From assembly GCA_012934845.2 (NCBI GenBank), contig WNNJ02003437.1, positions 62,001-126,000 on the forward strand: a DNA stretch of 64,000 bases, in the 5' to 3' direction. The notes below the pieces were generated by a model, which was not told the origin of the DNA, did not search any database, and was given only the letters and a program-made list of their open reading frames with translations. Position 1 is the first letter of the stretch. The number at the start of each line of letters is the position of its first letter. The DNA is from Pomphorhynchus laevis. Taxonomy: Eukaryota; Acanthocephala; Palaeacanthocephala; Echinorhynchida; Pomphorhynchidae. Made by a program: the position numbers and the translations under genes. Below, piece after piece: positions 11,801 through 21,450 of the stretch.

Positions 11801-14713
11801 GAGTAAGAGTACATGAAGAGAAGAAAGAAGTATGAGATATATTTAGATGCGGGAGGAATAGGAAAGAGGAGGTACGATATTAACAGCTTTACCGCTTGCC
11901 TTGTTAGAATTATGAAGATGAATGGAATTTTGATCTGTAGTTGGACGAGTGTGTGTGAGATAAGGTTCAAGAATGGGATTATATGATGCGAAGTCAGGTG
12001 TTGAAGCGAGGGAAACGTCAAAAACAGTATCGGTCTGAGTAGTCATATGCGAGACAGAAGTGGAGTAGCAGGATAGCAGTAAAAGTTTTACTGATGAGCA
12101 AAAACCCATGTAAACGGTTTACTTTGATACACAGAACGGTCAGAAATTTTAACTCCAACAAGAGTACATACGTCAATCTTTACAATCGCGTCCAACTTCC
12201 AAACTTGTAAAACGATCATTGCATTCCGATGAGTAAGATGCATGGTCAGTAACAGGGATTTGAGATCGAGCTATTTTAGACATGATCTTTTATTGGTAGA
12301 TTAAGCTCGATGCGCGAATGTAGCTAGCGAAACTGACAGAAAAAATCTAGAACTGATAAGAAAAATCTGGAATTGACAGAAAATATCTGGAACTGACAGG
12401 AATCACCTAGAATGTGTATTTTATCTTTTTATATTTTTTAATTTTTGAATATTTTTAAATGTAACTTCTTATAAAAGTATGCAACTTGATTACAGACTTA
12501 ATCTACCGCTTTGAGGAATATTTAATTTTGCTATAAAATATCTTAATTTTTCAAAAATGCAAGTTCCTTTGCTAATGGCATTTTTATTGTATAAATCTTT
12601 TTATATAAATCATGTTATTATATAATTTTTTGTATTATATTTTTTATTATAAAAATCTTTATATTAAATATTCAATTTTCCTAATTTTCCTTGTATGATA
12701 TCGAAGTGGATGGCCTTACTCGAAGTGTATGATATATTTCTGCCAAACTATCAGCAGATAATGATGGAATTGATAATTCTTATTCAACACTAAATACTAA
12801 GATTTGAATGCTGTTCGATTTATTGAGTTAAGCCAGAATGTTGATACAGTCAGCACATTTTTATCGCTGGAAAGATTTAAGCGCATAAATGTTTAGGGAC
12901 TAAGAAATTCATTCAATCTCAAAATTGAATTAATATCAAGATCACAACTTCGGCAGATAGGCCAGAAGCTGCGCAAACTAACGAGGCATTACGCATTTTT
13001 CATATTGCGTCATTGTCTGACGCTACCGAAGGTCAACTTTCTACTACGCTGCGCACCGTGTTTTTCTAGCAGACTAGCAAAAGCTTTTGAGGAGAAAGTA
13101 CCTTGTTTCCTGGCCGAGATCCTAAATCTTCAGCTCTCTGACACGGCCTGGCGTCAAACCTCCTTGCCAGTTAAGTTCGGCGGACTTGGTGTTCTGAGGG
13201 TGGAAGAATTATTAATACCGGCCTTCTGCTCGTCCGTCTCGAGCATGTGTGACTTAAGCTCGAATATCCTGCCTGATTATATCGTTGAATGCTCAGGCAT
13301 CAACGACTCAAGTTATCGGACGGCATTGGATTGTCGGACCTCTACGTTTGACCTGCCTGTTCCAACATATACAAGCGTACAAAAACGTTGGACAGTGCCC
13401 TTGTTTGAGATCCAGCTCCGCGGCCTGGTTGCTTCCTGTGATTGCCCTAAAGATCGAGCCCGCTTACTTTCGGCGGCAACCAAATGGTCTGGCGCATTTC
13501 TAGATGCTCTGCCGATCGCCTCGGTAGGTACAAAAATGAACGACCCCTCATTGTGTCTGGAAACAGCCCTACGCCTCGGATTCAAATTTTCACTCCCGTT
13601 CAATTGCGAGTGCGGGGTTACAACCGATGTATCAGGCACACACGGTCTCGATTGCTCGAAGACAGTGTCTCGACACAACCGCCACAGTGCAGTCAATGCT
13701 CTTATTCGTAGTGCTCTGATGACGGCCGATGTCCCGTCCCGCCTAGAACCAGTTGGATTGTGCAGAGATGACGGGAAAAGACCGAATTGCGCTTCATTGG
13801 TCCCTTGGGAAAGGGGACGTCTATTTGTATAGGACTTTGCTTGTCTCAACACACTTGCGGCTAGTAATTTGTTCAACGCGGTCTGTGCGCCGGGCGAGGT
13901 GGCGAGAGTGGCTGAGAATGGGAGCTGGACAAATACAGGGGCATTAATGCATTCCAATACACTTTTTTCCCATTGGCCATCGAGACAATTGGGGCATCCG
14001 GGCCGATTACGTCCAGTTTCCTGAAATATCTAGGGAAGAAGCTAATTGTCGCTACAGGTGATCGGAGAGCAGCGAGATTTCTCTCACAAAGATTGAGCTG
14101 TGCGGTGCAACAAGGCAACGTGGCCTGTATTTTGGAGGTTGTTCAGGAGATTGCAGAAGATTATCAATCTGATTTTCGTCATGATTTCCCATTTATAAAC
14201 TCATTGTAATAATTGTGATTTTTATTATAAAATCTCAAGATTGTAAAATATTTGAGTATTAAATCTGGAAGAAATTCCCAATTTTTAAAAGCTTTTGCTT
14301 TAAAAAATTAAACTGTATAGTAGTATATGTTATGTATGTGAAATTGTATATTTTTTAAAAAATACCAGTTCTTTAAGCTTCTTCATACGTAGTGGGTTCT
14401 CCAGTAACTTTTTCGTTTCTTCCAATTCGTGTTTCCTTAAAGTAACATTTGATGAATTGGAAAACTTCATAATGAATAGTAAATACTTCATAATGAAAAG
14501 TGGATCCTCACGAATTTTGTTTGCCATATCGACTGTATAGCTACCTGGAACGTCATCTATCGATAGTACAAAGTCAAATGGAACAAATTCGCAAATGCAT
14601 AAGCAATACCTGCTACAAGCCTTTGAATTTGCGTTTGATTGTCTATTCGTTTCCCAAGCAGAAATTCCTCCGCATCCGGTTTATCGCCATTGTACATCCA
14701 TTGCAATGGTTCA
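5848..14713 (-). CDS. CWC25: Pre-mRNA splicing factor CWC25 (exons in two groups)
   Basis: CWC25 is a spliceosomal step-I factor that joins the complex with Prp2/Yju2 to promote branching. Minus-strand exons in transcript order are 14713-14610, 14556-14487, 14435-14366, then 6274-6067 and 6031-5848. The first group encodes the family block WMYNG....EEFLLGKRID, MANKIREDPLFIMK and LLENPLRMKKLKEL (human: WMYQG, EYLLGRPID, MASKIREDPLFI, NNPVKMKKIKEL). The second group encodes an RS-like stretch (RPRRSRSRLIYRDYNSRERS) and the C-terminal motif RLNEMLKNGQWREKQREIN......LAIRDGFMR (human: EMMENAKWREEERLN...LDSRDGKFIHRM). Four introns are tiny or large: 53, 51, 8091 and 35 bp; phases agree across the three short ones. 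The N-terminal region (GGGDLNLKKSWHP in human), any middle disordered exons and the last residues were not found. The long intron hosts a LINE in the same orientation. Confidence 0.88.
7190..8060. repeat. Interleaved copies of two dispersed repeats in the CWC25 intron
   Basis: Two families alternate. The tail module, with CCCCGCTGCTAT followed by GAAACCTGAT, is at about 7190-7345 and 7870-8060 and recurs at 25250-25470 and 61715-61930. The tRNA/hammerhead unit is at about 7346-7735 (complete, minus sense) and 7740-7860 (truncated); it includes the minus-strand tRNA-like head at about 7504-7567 and GGTAGGGGATCGTATTCTAA at 7608. A further diverged tail-module copy may extend to 8260. No gene is apparent here. 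Confidence 0.7.
8690..9065 (+). repeat. tRNA-headed repeat unit with permuted hammerhead-like core
   Basis: Plus-sense copy of the unit tandemly repeated at 38.7-40.2 kb. In order it has the GGTAGGTTTCTAATAG hairpin, the tRNA-like head (CAGCCTAGTGGATGTTGCG, A-box-like; AGTTCCAATCCGATCAGCAC, B-box-like, 8850-8925) and GGGTTGAAAC (8947-8956), followed by CTGATGA (8981-8987) and GACCC (8988-8992). The outer GGGTT and GACCC can pair. It ends against the 3' end of the LINE that follows. Confidence 0.7.
9070..12290 (-). mobile_element. Jockey/CR1-like LINE, decayed, near full length
   Basis: A non-LTR retrotransposon read on the minus strand from an ORF1-like start near 12282 (MSKIARSQIPVTDH) to a 3' tail at about 9070. 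The reverse transcriptase is in several frames: a stretch with DMVDHLIILHRLRQDYG and SGVPQGSVLG (near 10047-9870), the catalytic box QYVDDILIYS (near 9805) and SLCLTMNPNKLKIM downstream. An upstream piece (11508-11314) resembles the ORF1 region of arthropod Jockey elements. Stops and frame changes are scattered throughout, so it is inactive. It lies in the long CWC25 intron in the gene's own orientation. Its 3' region recurs at 42065-42960 (+) and 43065-43440 (-). Clade assignment is by motif flavour only. Confidence 0.8.
12960..14215 (+). mobile_element. 5'-truncated LINE with restriction-like endonuclease domain (family A)
   Basis: The insert starts inside the thumb after the reverse transcriptase (LTLPKVNFLLRCAPCF) and runs to the 3' end. 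A 275-codon frame (13005-13832) carries KFGGLGVLRVEEL, then CECGVTTDVSGTHGLDC, RHNRHSAVNALIRSAL and EPVGLCRDDGKRPN, the layout of the zinc-knuckle plus restriction-like (PD-D/EXK type) endonuclease of R2-like LINEs. The usual Asp after KRP is Asn here. A frameshift follows; the C-terminal block (AIETIGASGPITSSFLKYLG, GDRRAARFLSQRLS) continues at 13973-14209. The RT catalytic core is absent. GC is visibly higher than in the flanks, typical of a recent insertion. Confidence 0.82.
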
Positions 14714-14894
14714 CTAATTGTCAAACTAATTTCCGTATGCAAGTGAAAATTAAGCAATTTTTTAAATGAATTTTTTAATCGTTCGTGGATTTTAAAATCT
14801 ATATAATATATTCGTTTATAAATCAATGCCCATGTAAAATATGCAACATTGATTATAGCAAATTTAGACAATATATTTGCCGCTTCTAACTCTG

Positions 14895-15020
14895 CATTTA
14901 ACCTTTAAATTCCTTTCTAATTGCTTCAGGAATCAATGATTTATTAATGGCAAGTTGTATTATAAACGAATGTGGGTACAGTGGACGATCAGTTGTTATA
15001 TAGAAATGTTTATTATATAA
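14895..15020 (-). pseudogene. Decayed duplicate of a CLP1 segment
   Basis: Reading minus, HFYITTDRPLYPHSF, IIQLAINKSLI and PEAIRKEF follow residues 308-340 of the intact CLP1 at 20092-21450 (YFYGTPARPLYPHTF, TIQIANNKSSI, TIPEASEKGI) in a single open frame, with about 40 nucleotide differences and one short gap. The match fades on both sides. No kinase domain or start is present. It is same-strand, 5.4 kb from the parent, and close to the 5' side of the visible CWC25 exons; no poly-A tail was seen, so segmental duplication is more likely than retroposition. Confidence 0.8.
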
Positions 15021-15270
15021 ATAATTTTTAATAAAAATTTAAATTAGTAACATTCGAATAACTAATTAAACTTGAAAATCGTATTTAGTAATTTATATAG
15101 AAATCATTTTAATATTTTTAAAAATGGAAAATAAATCTTGATATCTTTATAAGAAATACCGAGTATTGTATTTGAACGTGAAAGTTTGGTATACTTTTCT
15201 CTTAAAAATGCATATATAAAGAAATTTTAAAAAAACCTTAAAAAAAATTTGGTTTCTAATAAACATACAA

Positions 15271-15545
15271 TCGTCCAGCTTTCAGATCGTCCAGCTTTCA
15301 GATCGTCCAGCTTTCAGATCGTCCAGCTTTCAGATCGTCCAGCTTTCAGATCGTCCAGCTTTCAGATCGTCCAGCTTTCAGATCGTCCAGCTTTCAGATC
15401 GTCCAGCTTTCAGATCGTCCAGCTTTCAGATCGTCCAGCTTTCAGATCGTCCAGCTTTCAGATCGTCCAGCTTTCAGATCGTCCAGCTTTCAGATCGTTC
15501 AGCTTTCAGATCGTTCAGCTGTCAGATCGTCCAGCTTTCAGATCA
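15271..15545. repeat. 16-bp minisatellite (about 17 copies)
   Basis: TCGTCCAGCTTTCAGA is repeated with period 16; the first 13 or so copies are essentially identical and the last few carry single substitutions. It ends about 55 bp before the 5' end of the LINE at 15600. Because 16 is not a multiple of 3, all frames stay open only as a 48-bp super-period, so the ORF over it is not a gene. Confidence 0.97.
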
Positions 15546-15599
15546 GATAAATATTACAAAAAATTTAATGAGAAATATTCTCGATGAGTAACTATTATT

Positions 15600-18500
15600 A
15601 GTTACTGTAGCGATCGAGTGGTTTGCAATAACGACGCCATGTCAGGAAACCCAATTCCTCATCTACACCCTTCACATACTTCATCGCATTGTTCAGTTTG
15701 TAGGGGAGTTATTTCCATTACTAAGCTCGGAATCATAAAGGTACACGGACCAATACGTTCTCGATGCCTAGGATCGTCTCTCCCGCCAACTCCAATGGCT
15801 ATCACTACTAACGTCACTGTTCCGCCGACAAACTTTTCGTTTCCGGAGAGTAAGCGTGTTAATGATGACATCTTTCTTAAAACGTCTGGTCATACATCAA
15901 CTGAGGCTCACGTTGACGCGGTGAGTGAGTCATACATCACCTGGTCGTTCCTTCGAGAACTATGGCAATCTGAAGTGCCTACTTTTTGACGCATTCCGTG
16001 GAATCTTCGAAGCAGATCTGCTCGTATATTGTCAAGTCTCATTGCTGATGCGCTGCATTATCGTTCACCCGCATCTTAAACACTCCTTCTCGGTTTTGCC
16101 AAAATTGCCTTAATTAAGTCAGATATCAAAGGTCGCTCCTCAAGACGCCGCAACGCGACTCTACAGGGTATATCTCGAATTCTAGATAACATTGAATCCA
16201 GACAGCTCGGAGAGATACGCGATCAAGTTTTGCCACTCCTCAATTCTCCCAAAAAATCAGCTCACACTAGTACAATGATGTCGTCAATAGATTTGGCAAG
16301 ACAGGGAAATTACAGTAAGGCCATGCAACGTTTATCCTCTTCCCGATATATTTCACCCACTGATGAAGTTCGACAGCGGCTGGGTCACTTGCACCCCGCG
16401 GGTAAAGACATACATCACTCATACCTTTGTAATAGTCAGCCTATTCTTTTTGACAGTGATACCGTAAAAGACGCTGTATTTTCTTTCCCCGCCGCATCAT
16501 CGCCTGGTTGTCTTGGACTGAGACCCGAACACTTGCAGGACCTCATTTCCGCCGATCCCTCAGGAACACTTCTTTCACGCTTAACGCAATTGATAAACAA
16601 TATGTTGGCAGGTGATTTACCACAACAAGTTGCTCCTTTCTTGGCAGGCGCCAACCTCATCGCTCTAGAAAAGCCAAACACGGGTATTCGCCCCATTGCA
16701 ATTGGAGATACACTCCGACGAATATGCTCAAAGTGCGTTTGTTCGAAGTTAAGAGGAGAGTTCGTAACGATTCTCTGACAATTACAGATGGGCGTTGCAA
16801 CACCGAACGGCATTGACAACATAATCCATCAGGTCCGCCGCACGAACGAACATATGCCTAAATTGGGAAATTGGACGTGGGCAAAAATCGACGTGTCGAA
16901 CGCATTTAACACTATTGACAGGCGTATTTTCTTGAGAGCAATTGAATCCCAAATTCCACAAATGGCAGCGTGGGTACGTTGGTGCTACGATCACCCCCTT
17001 ATCTCCGTTTCGGCTCGCAATACATAAAATCTGAATCCGGAGTTCAACAGGGTGACCCCTTAGGCCCTCTACTGTTCTCTGTGGCAATCCACCCAGTACT
17101 TGCACAGCTTAACAATATGGAGGGCATTCATTTCAACAAATGGTATTTGGATGATGGCATCATTGGGGGGGCAACCAAATGTCATTGCTCTTGCACTGAA
17201 TTTTATCTCCTCAGAATTTTCAATGATTGGATTATCCATTAACTGGGGTAAGACGGAACTTATAGGAAACACATACGATATTCAATCCATCAATAATACT
17301 TGTCAGCAACCTTGTACAGTTGTGAGTGGTCGCAATTTTTCACTGCTCGGTTGTCCGATTGGCTCGCCTGATTTTGTCAAGTCGTTCATGCTCGAAAAGG
17401 TTATGCCCAAACTCCTCCACGATATAGATCTCGTGACATCAATTCCTGATGCTCATGTAGCTTATTTGCTTTTGCGACACTGCGCGTCAGCCTCTAGAGT
17501 GGCATTTTACATGAGAAACGTTGACTTCCGTTTTATGGACGACTTCTGCCATCGGTTCGACGAGGCAGTTATGCGCGCACTTGGAATAATCACATCAGTT
17601 CAACTTTCAATCAAGGCAAAGTGTCAAGCTGAACTTCCTCTAAAAATGGGCGGACTCGGTCTTAGAAGTACTCTGAAACACTGTTCAGCAGCCTTTATAG
17701 CAAGCACTCAAGCTGTCGCAACTTCTCTTGATCTGGATGCTAGTACTTTTCCTGAATTCATCACATCAAAAAACGCACTAGAGGAAGTTTCAACTAAGTT
17801 CGTTGTGTCGACAGTGCAGAGAAAATTGTCCTCTCTCATTGACTCAGCCATGCTAGATCAGTTAAAATCGAGATCGAGTAAGGCGAACAAAGCGCGAATA
17901 CTTTCAGTGTCCTCTTCCCACGCAAATGCTTGGCTACAATGTACACCCAACAAAAGTCTTGGTCTAGCGCTGACCGACAACAAATTTTCTGTCCTAATAC
18001 GTTTCTAGCTGGGCATTCCCATTTCTGATGAAATCTACAGGTGCAGTAGGTGTTACCGTAAAGCTGATTGTATAGGTTTCCATTCCTTAACATGCTCTTT
18101 TGGAAGTTTCCCAGGCCTACGTCATAATGGCATACGAGACATTGTTTTTCAGGCTGCACAATCGGCTGGAATGCAGTTAAACGAGAAGTTCCGAACCTGA
18201 TAAAGAATCTCAGAGAAAGACCGGCTGATATTCTAATTTATGGAGATCCGCCGGAAGCAGTGGATTTTGCGGTTACAAACCCGCTACAGAAGGCCTACAT
18301 CCGCCATGCCGCTCGTACCCAACTTTTCTCTGCCAATGAATACGCCTCCAATGTCAAAGACAGGAAATGCCGGGCTCAAATGATCGAAGCAGGGTACAAC
18401 TTCACTCACGCTGTGCTAGAGTGTTACGGAGGCTGGAATCCAGAGGGTGAGCAAGTAGTTAGGCGCATAGCTCGAAATTTAGCTCTTCGTTCATCAATGT

Positions 18501-18645
18501 CGTACGATATTGCAGCAGCCCGCCTGTTTCAGCGTATTTCAATCGCGTTGATGCGAGGAAATGCAAAAGCCCTTCTATCGAGCATTGAAAACAATTATCA
18601 TCCATATTTCGACCAAAATAAATCCGAACATTTGCCATCCTGAAC
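15600..18645 (+). mobile_element. Near full-length LINE with restriction-like endonuclease (family B)
   Basis: A LINE of about 3 kb, decayed by several frameshifts and stops. The N-terminal frame (15618-15989) carries a C2H2-like finger (HCSVCRGVISITKLGIIKVH). A pre-RT region follows (16230-16778: PAASSPGCLGLRPEHLQDL, NLIALEKPNTGIRPIAIGDT). RT motifs are WAKIDVSNAFNTIDR (16880), GVQQGDPLGPLLFS (17040), the catalytic box YLDDG (17150), GLSINWGKTELIG and LLGCPIG. The thumb and C-terminus (17100-18008) have LKMGGLGLRS. The RH/P-D-type endonuclease region is broken: RHNGIRDIVF (about 18120), RPADILIYGD (18220) and VDFAVTNPLQKAYI (18262), with the usual PD replaced by AD. It ends with ARLFQRISIALMRGNAKALL. 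Different family from 12960-14215, inserted about 1.4 kb downstream in the same orientation. Confidence 0.85.
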
Positions 18646-18666
18646 CTCGCGAAGTTTGCATTCACA

Positions 18667-19121
18667 GTTCAACACCTGATTACGATTTTCTTGACTCCAC
18701 GATAATACATATACGTCCGAATGATGATGGCCAAAAAGAATTACCCCAATCAGTCGAAGAAGCAGTTGCCGAAGCCCGCGAATTAAACATTTCTGAAAGC
18801 GGGCCTACGGAGCCTTCATCCGCCAGCGTTTCCCGCAAATCACTGAACCTGACAAAGGGTTTCGACGAACTAATACCAAAATCCATATGCAGTCAAATCA
18901 ACCGAGATATAAAGTGTGAAGATTTTCGAGATTTCCTAAGATTAAAAGATTATGAATTACAGATGCCCACCAATATGCGCGGGCTTGCTCCGAGTCAATT
19001 AAAAGATCTAAATCTTACGAATGAATGGGCTCGCGACTATGAACCGTCGGGTGGATATAACTACAATGCAGATCCACTTTTAGAACGCAATAGAGAAGGT
19101 GTTTTAAAATTAAAATTATGA
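18667..19121 (+). CDS. Unidentified terminal exon (about 151 aa)
   Basis: The frame is open through the LINE's last codons and beyond, but the protein-like part starts after TTTGCATTCACAG, a good 3' splice site at 18666. It encodes a hydrophilic, acidic C-terminus: PDYDFLDSTIIHIRPNDD, SVEEAVAEARELNI, a Ser/Thr-rich linker, LNLTKGFDELIPKSICSQI, CEDFRDFLRLKDYELQ, NMRGLAPSQLKDLNL and a tail ending EGVLKLKL before TGA. No family was recognised; no membrane segment is present. Composition and long dipeptide variety look like a real host protein. The LINE at 15600-18645 would then sit in the intron just before it. Upstream exons were not found. Confidence 0.55.
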
Positions 19122-20091
19122 TATCTGTAATTTCATTTTTTAATTATAATTAGCATATATAAAGTGTTCGCCTAATTAAAGGTAATTCAAAACTATTGTC
19201 CCATATTAAACGTATTGTTTGGATAGTTATTTAAAATATAGATTTTATAATTTTTAATAAAATTTATTATTATGACAACAATTTAATTGTAAGGACACGT
19301 ATGTGATACGGATTAATAAGGATCTAATACGGATTAATCCTGAATAGGATACAGCGTATTTGGATTAATCCGGATTAATACAGATTAATCCTGAATGAGA
19401 TACAGCGTATTTAATGCTATATCACCTCATTAGCAATAAACATGTATGTCCTTAGCTAACACTTAAAGTCATTTATATGAGGATGTCACTGTTGTGACGA
19501 TGTCGTTATAACAATCCGATATTGAAGTCTTCAATATTACGTTATTGATTGACTTAAGGATTATAAATCATTCTTACGACGCCTGTTCTCTTTATATTCG
19601 TTACATACAACGTATTGTATTGACTACTATTAGATTTATGATTTAAAGCGATCACTACCCGGATCTAAAAATGATAATTTGTGCCATTAAACTGAACCGA
19701 CTTTACAAAAATTTTAGTTCTTAGATTATTGATAGCAAAATAGCAATATTCTGAAGGAATTATTTTGGAAAACTTTGGATAAGAATTCGATTAATCAATT
19801 CTACTATCATAGTGTAGTGCCTTATAGAGCGGAAGGTAAATTAAAATTATCTTACTCGATTTGATGTGAGTTGTCTTTCGGTTCCATCTGTAATATCATG
19901 AAAAACAATATTGTCAAATCTAGGTTGTTATAAATAGTAATATATATATTTAATAAAAAAAATAGTGAATTTTCTATACATAAACAATTTGAACAACTTT
20001 ACAAATTTCAGATTCCAAAAACTCTAACGATGTGTTTTAAACAAATGTGTTTAATAGTGGCTTAAACAACGATATCACGCGGCCGTGACAT
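19122..20091. other. Intergenic, no gene seen
   Basis: AT-rich DNA with a short direct repeat of GGATTAATCCTGAAT-like words at 19310-19415 (two to three copies of about 55 bp). The 3' flank of CLP1 lies at the right end. No coding exon was recognised on either strand. Confidence 0.5.
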
Positions 20092-21450
20092 TTACATCAT
20101 ATCGATGAAAAGCACCTTGCTATACAAAAGTATATTGCCTGGAAGTGGAAACGACTGGGGTGACAAAATTTCCAACATACTAGATTCTGATCTCTGTGAC
20201 TGCTTGTCTTCTTTAATCCCAGTAACTACAATGTATCCAGCAACATTTGTATTAAGGATCTTATCAGGATGCGATGCGTAGCTCACGGCCAGCATGTGAT
20301 TGACCAAATCAGAAAGCGGTTCTTTGTACCGTACAACCTCTTTTTGATTTTCTGCTTCTTGCATTCCTATCGGTAAACAGCTCAATGGCACTTTGGCCAT
20401 ACCAACCCTGTATAGAACGTAAATTCCTTTTTCACTTGCTTCCGGTATCGTAATCGATGATTTATTGTTGGCAATTTGTATTGTAAACGTATGTGGATAC
20501 AGTGGACGAGCGGGTGTCCCGTAAAAATATTCTCTAATCCTGCTGGTTCGTAAAGCTGCACTCAGTCCGGTACTACGTCCTATTACGCCGCCGGATTTCG
20601 GAATCAACAGAACTTTTGTGCTTGGCAAATCACTAGATAATCTGTTGTAAAGTCTTTCATGATCAATTACACATACCACATCGACTTCAAATGCATTGCA
20701 TGAATGTAATAATGATCGGTATCCTTTATCACCTTGAACCCAGCCGAACGTATTGACTACTGTACCGCCAATTAGTGATCGGTTATTATTTTCACATCTA
20801 AAGCTGACCATCATCGCAAGGACGTCAAGCACGTGCTGGTAAAGCGGAAAATTCTGCACTGGATCAACTTCACCGTAGTGAAGTGCACATGCTGGTTGTT
20901 CCGCAAACCAACCGTTGTCATCGGGTTGACATGGTCTTCGAACTAATAGCGATCCAACAGCTCCAGGTAAAACAATTTGATTCTGGCCAACATCCAGGTC
21001 AATTAAAACTGGTTCATGTCCATCTCTTGCAGCCCAATTCACCAACATTCGACAGAGTGTGCTTTTGCCAACATGGGTGGCACCAGCTATTAGCACTCTA
21101 GGACCCGCAGTCTGATTGATCTCTGCTTCGTTTCTAGATTGTCTTAAATGAGCATGTAAGTTGATGTAGACAGTGAGTGCGCTAATGTCTTGAGAAGTGT
21201 AGCACTCTTGATGATCACCTGACAATTTAAGCTTACAACCATGCCATGTAGTAACTGCTGATTTACTTTTTCCGGGCAAACGATATAAGCGACTACAGGT
21301 TAATTCAGCTCCGAACATTTCCGCTTTTCCTTCTAATAACCGAAGGCAACATCCACGCTCACTTTCAAATCTAAGCTCTGATTTAGCTGGAAGTTGAAAT
21401 TCCTCTTCAGATCCTGTTAATCGCAACTGTTTTGAAGGACGACTTACCAT
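20092..21450 (-). CDS. CLP1: Polyribonucleotide 5'-hydroxyl kinase CLP1
   Basis: A 452-residue intronless frame matches CLP1 (human 425 aa) end to end. CLP1 phosphorylates RNA 5'-OH ends, acts with the tRNA splicing endonuclease, and is part of cleavage factor IIm in mRNA 3'-end formation in the nucleus. The N-terminal beta-domain (about 1-105) contains TWHGCKLKLSG; the P-loop is GATHVGKST at 123-131; DLDVGQ at 151-156 is the Walker-B region; NTFGWVQGDKGY (233-244) matches the clasp; SGGVIGRSTG..........RIREYFYG (286-311) is the lid; VAGYIVV is in the C-terminal domain. The start at 21450 gives the expected N-terminus (ELRFESE follows 20 residues later). No intron is visible, unlike its neighbours. 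It appears functional. Confidence 0.97.
   Translation of the reverse strand: MVSRPSKQLRLTGSEEEFQLPAKSELRFESERGCCLRLLEGKAEMFGAELTCSRLYRLPGKSKSAVTTWHGCKLKLSGDHQECYTSQDISALTVYINLHAHLRQSRNEAEINQTAGPRVLIAGATHVGKSTLCRMLVNWAARDGHEPVLIDLDVGQNQIVLPGAVGSLLVRRPCQPDDNGWFAEQPACALHYGEVDPVQNFPLYQHVLDVLAMMVSFRCENNNRSLIGGTVVNTFGWVQGDKGYRSLLHSCNAFEVDVVCVIDHERLYNRLSSDLPSTKVLLIPKSGGVIGRSTGLSAALRTSRIREYFYGTPARPLYPHTFTIQIANNKSSITIPEASEKGIYVLYRVGMAKVPLSCLPIGMQEAENQKEVVRYKEPLSDLVNHMLAVSYASHPDKILNTNVAGYIVVTGIKEDKQSQRSESSMLEILSPQSFPLPGNILLYSKVLFIDMM

Noticed and set aside
13313-13957. 214-residue minus ORF opposite the family-A LINE
   Set aside because: Antisense shadow of the GC-rich LINE frame, which has clear domain motifs on the plus strand.
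15249-15587. 112-residue ORF over the 16-bp repeats
   Set aside because: It is the translation of a minisatellite; the repeated peptide follows from the 48-bp super-period.
16436-17105. Minus ORFs opposite the family-B LINE
   Set aside because: Shadows of RT motifs read on the plus strand.
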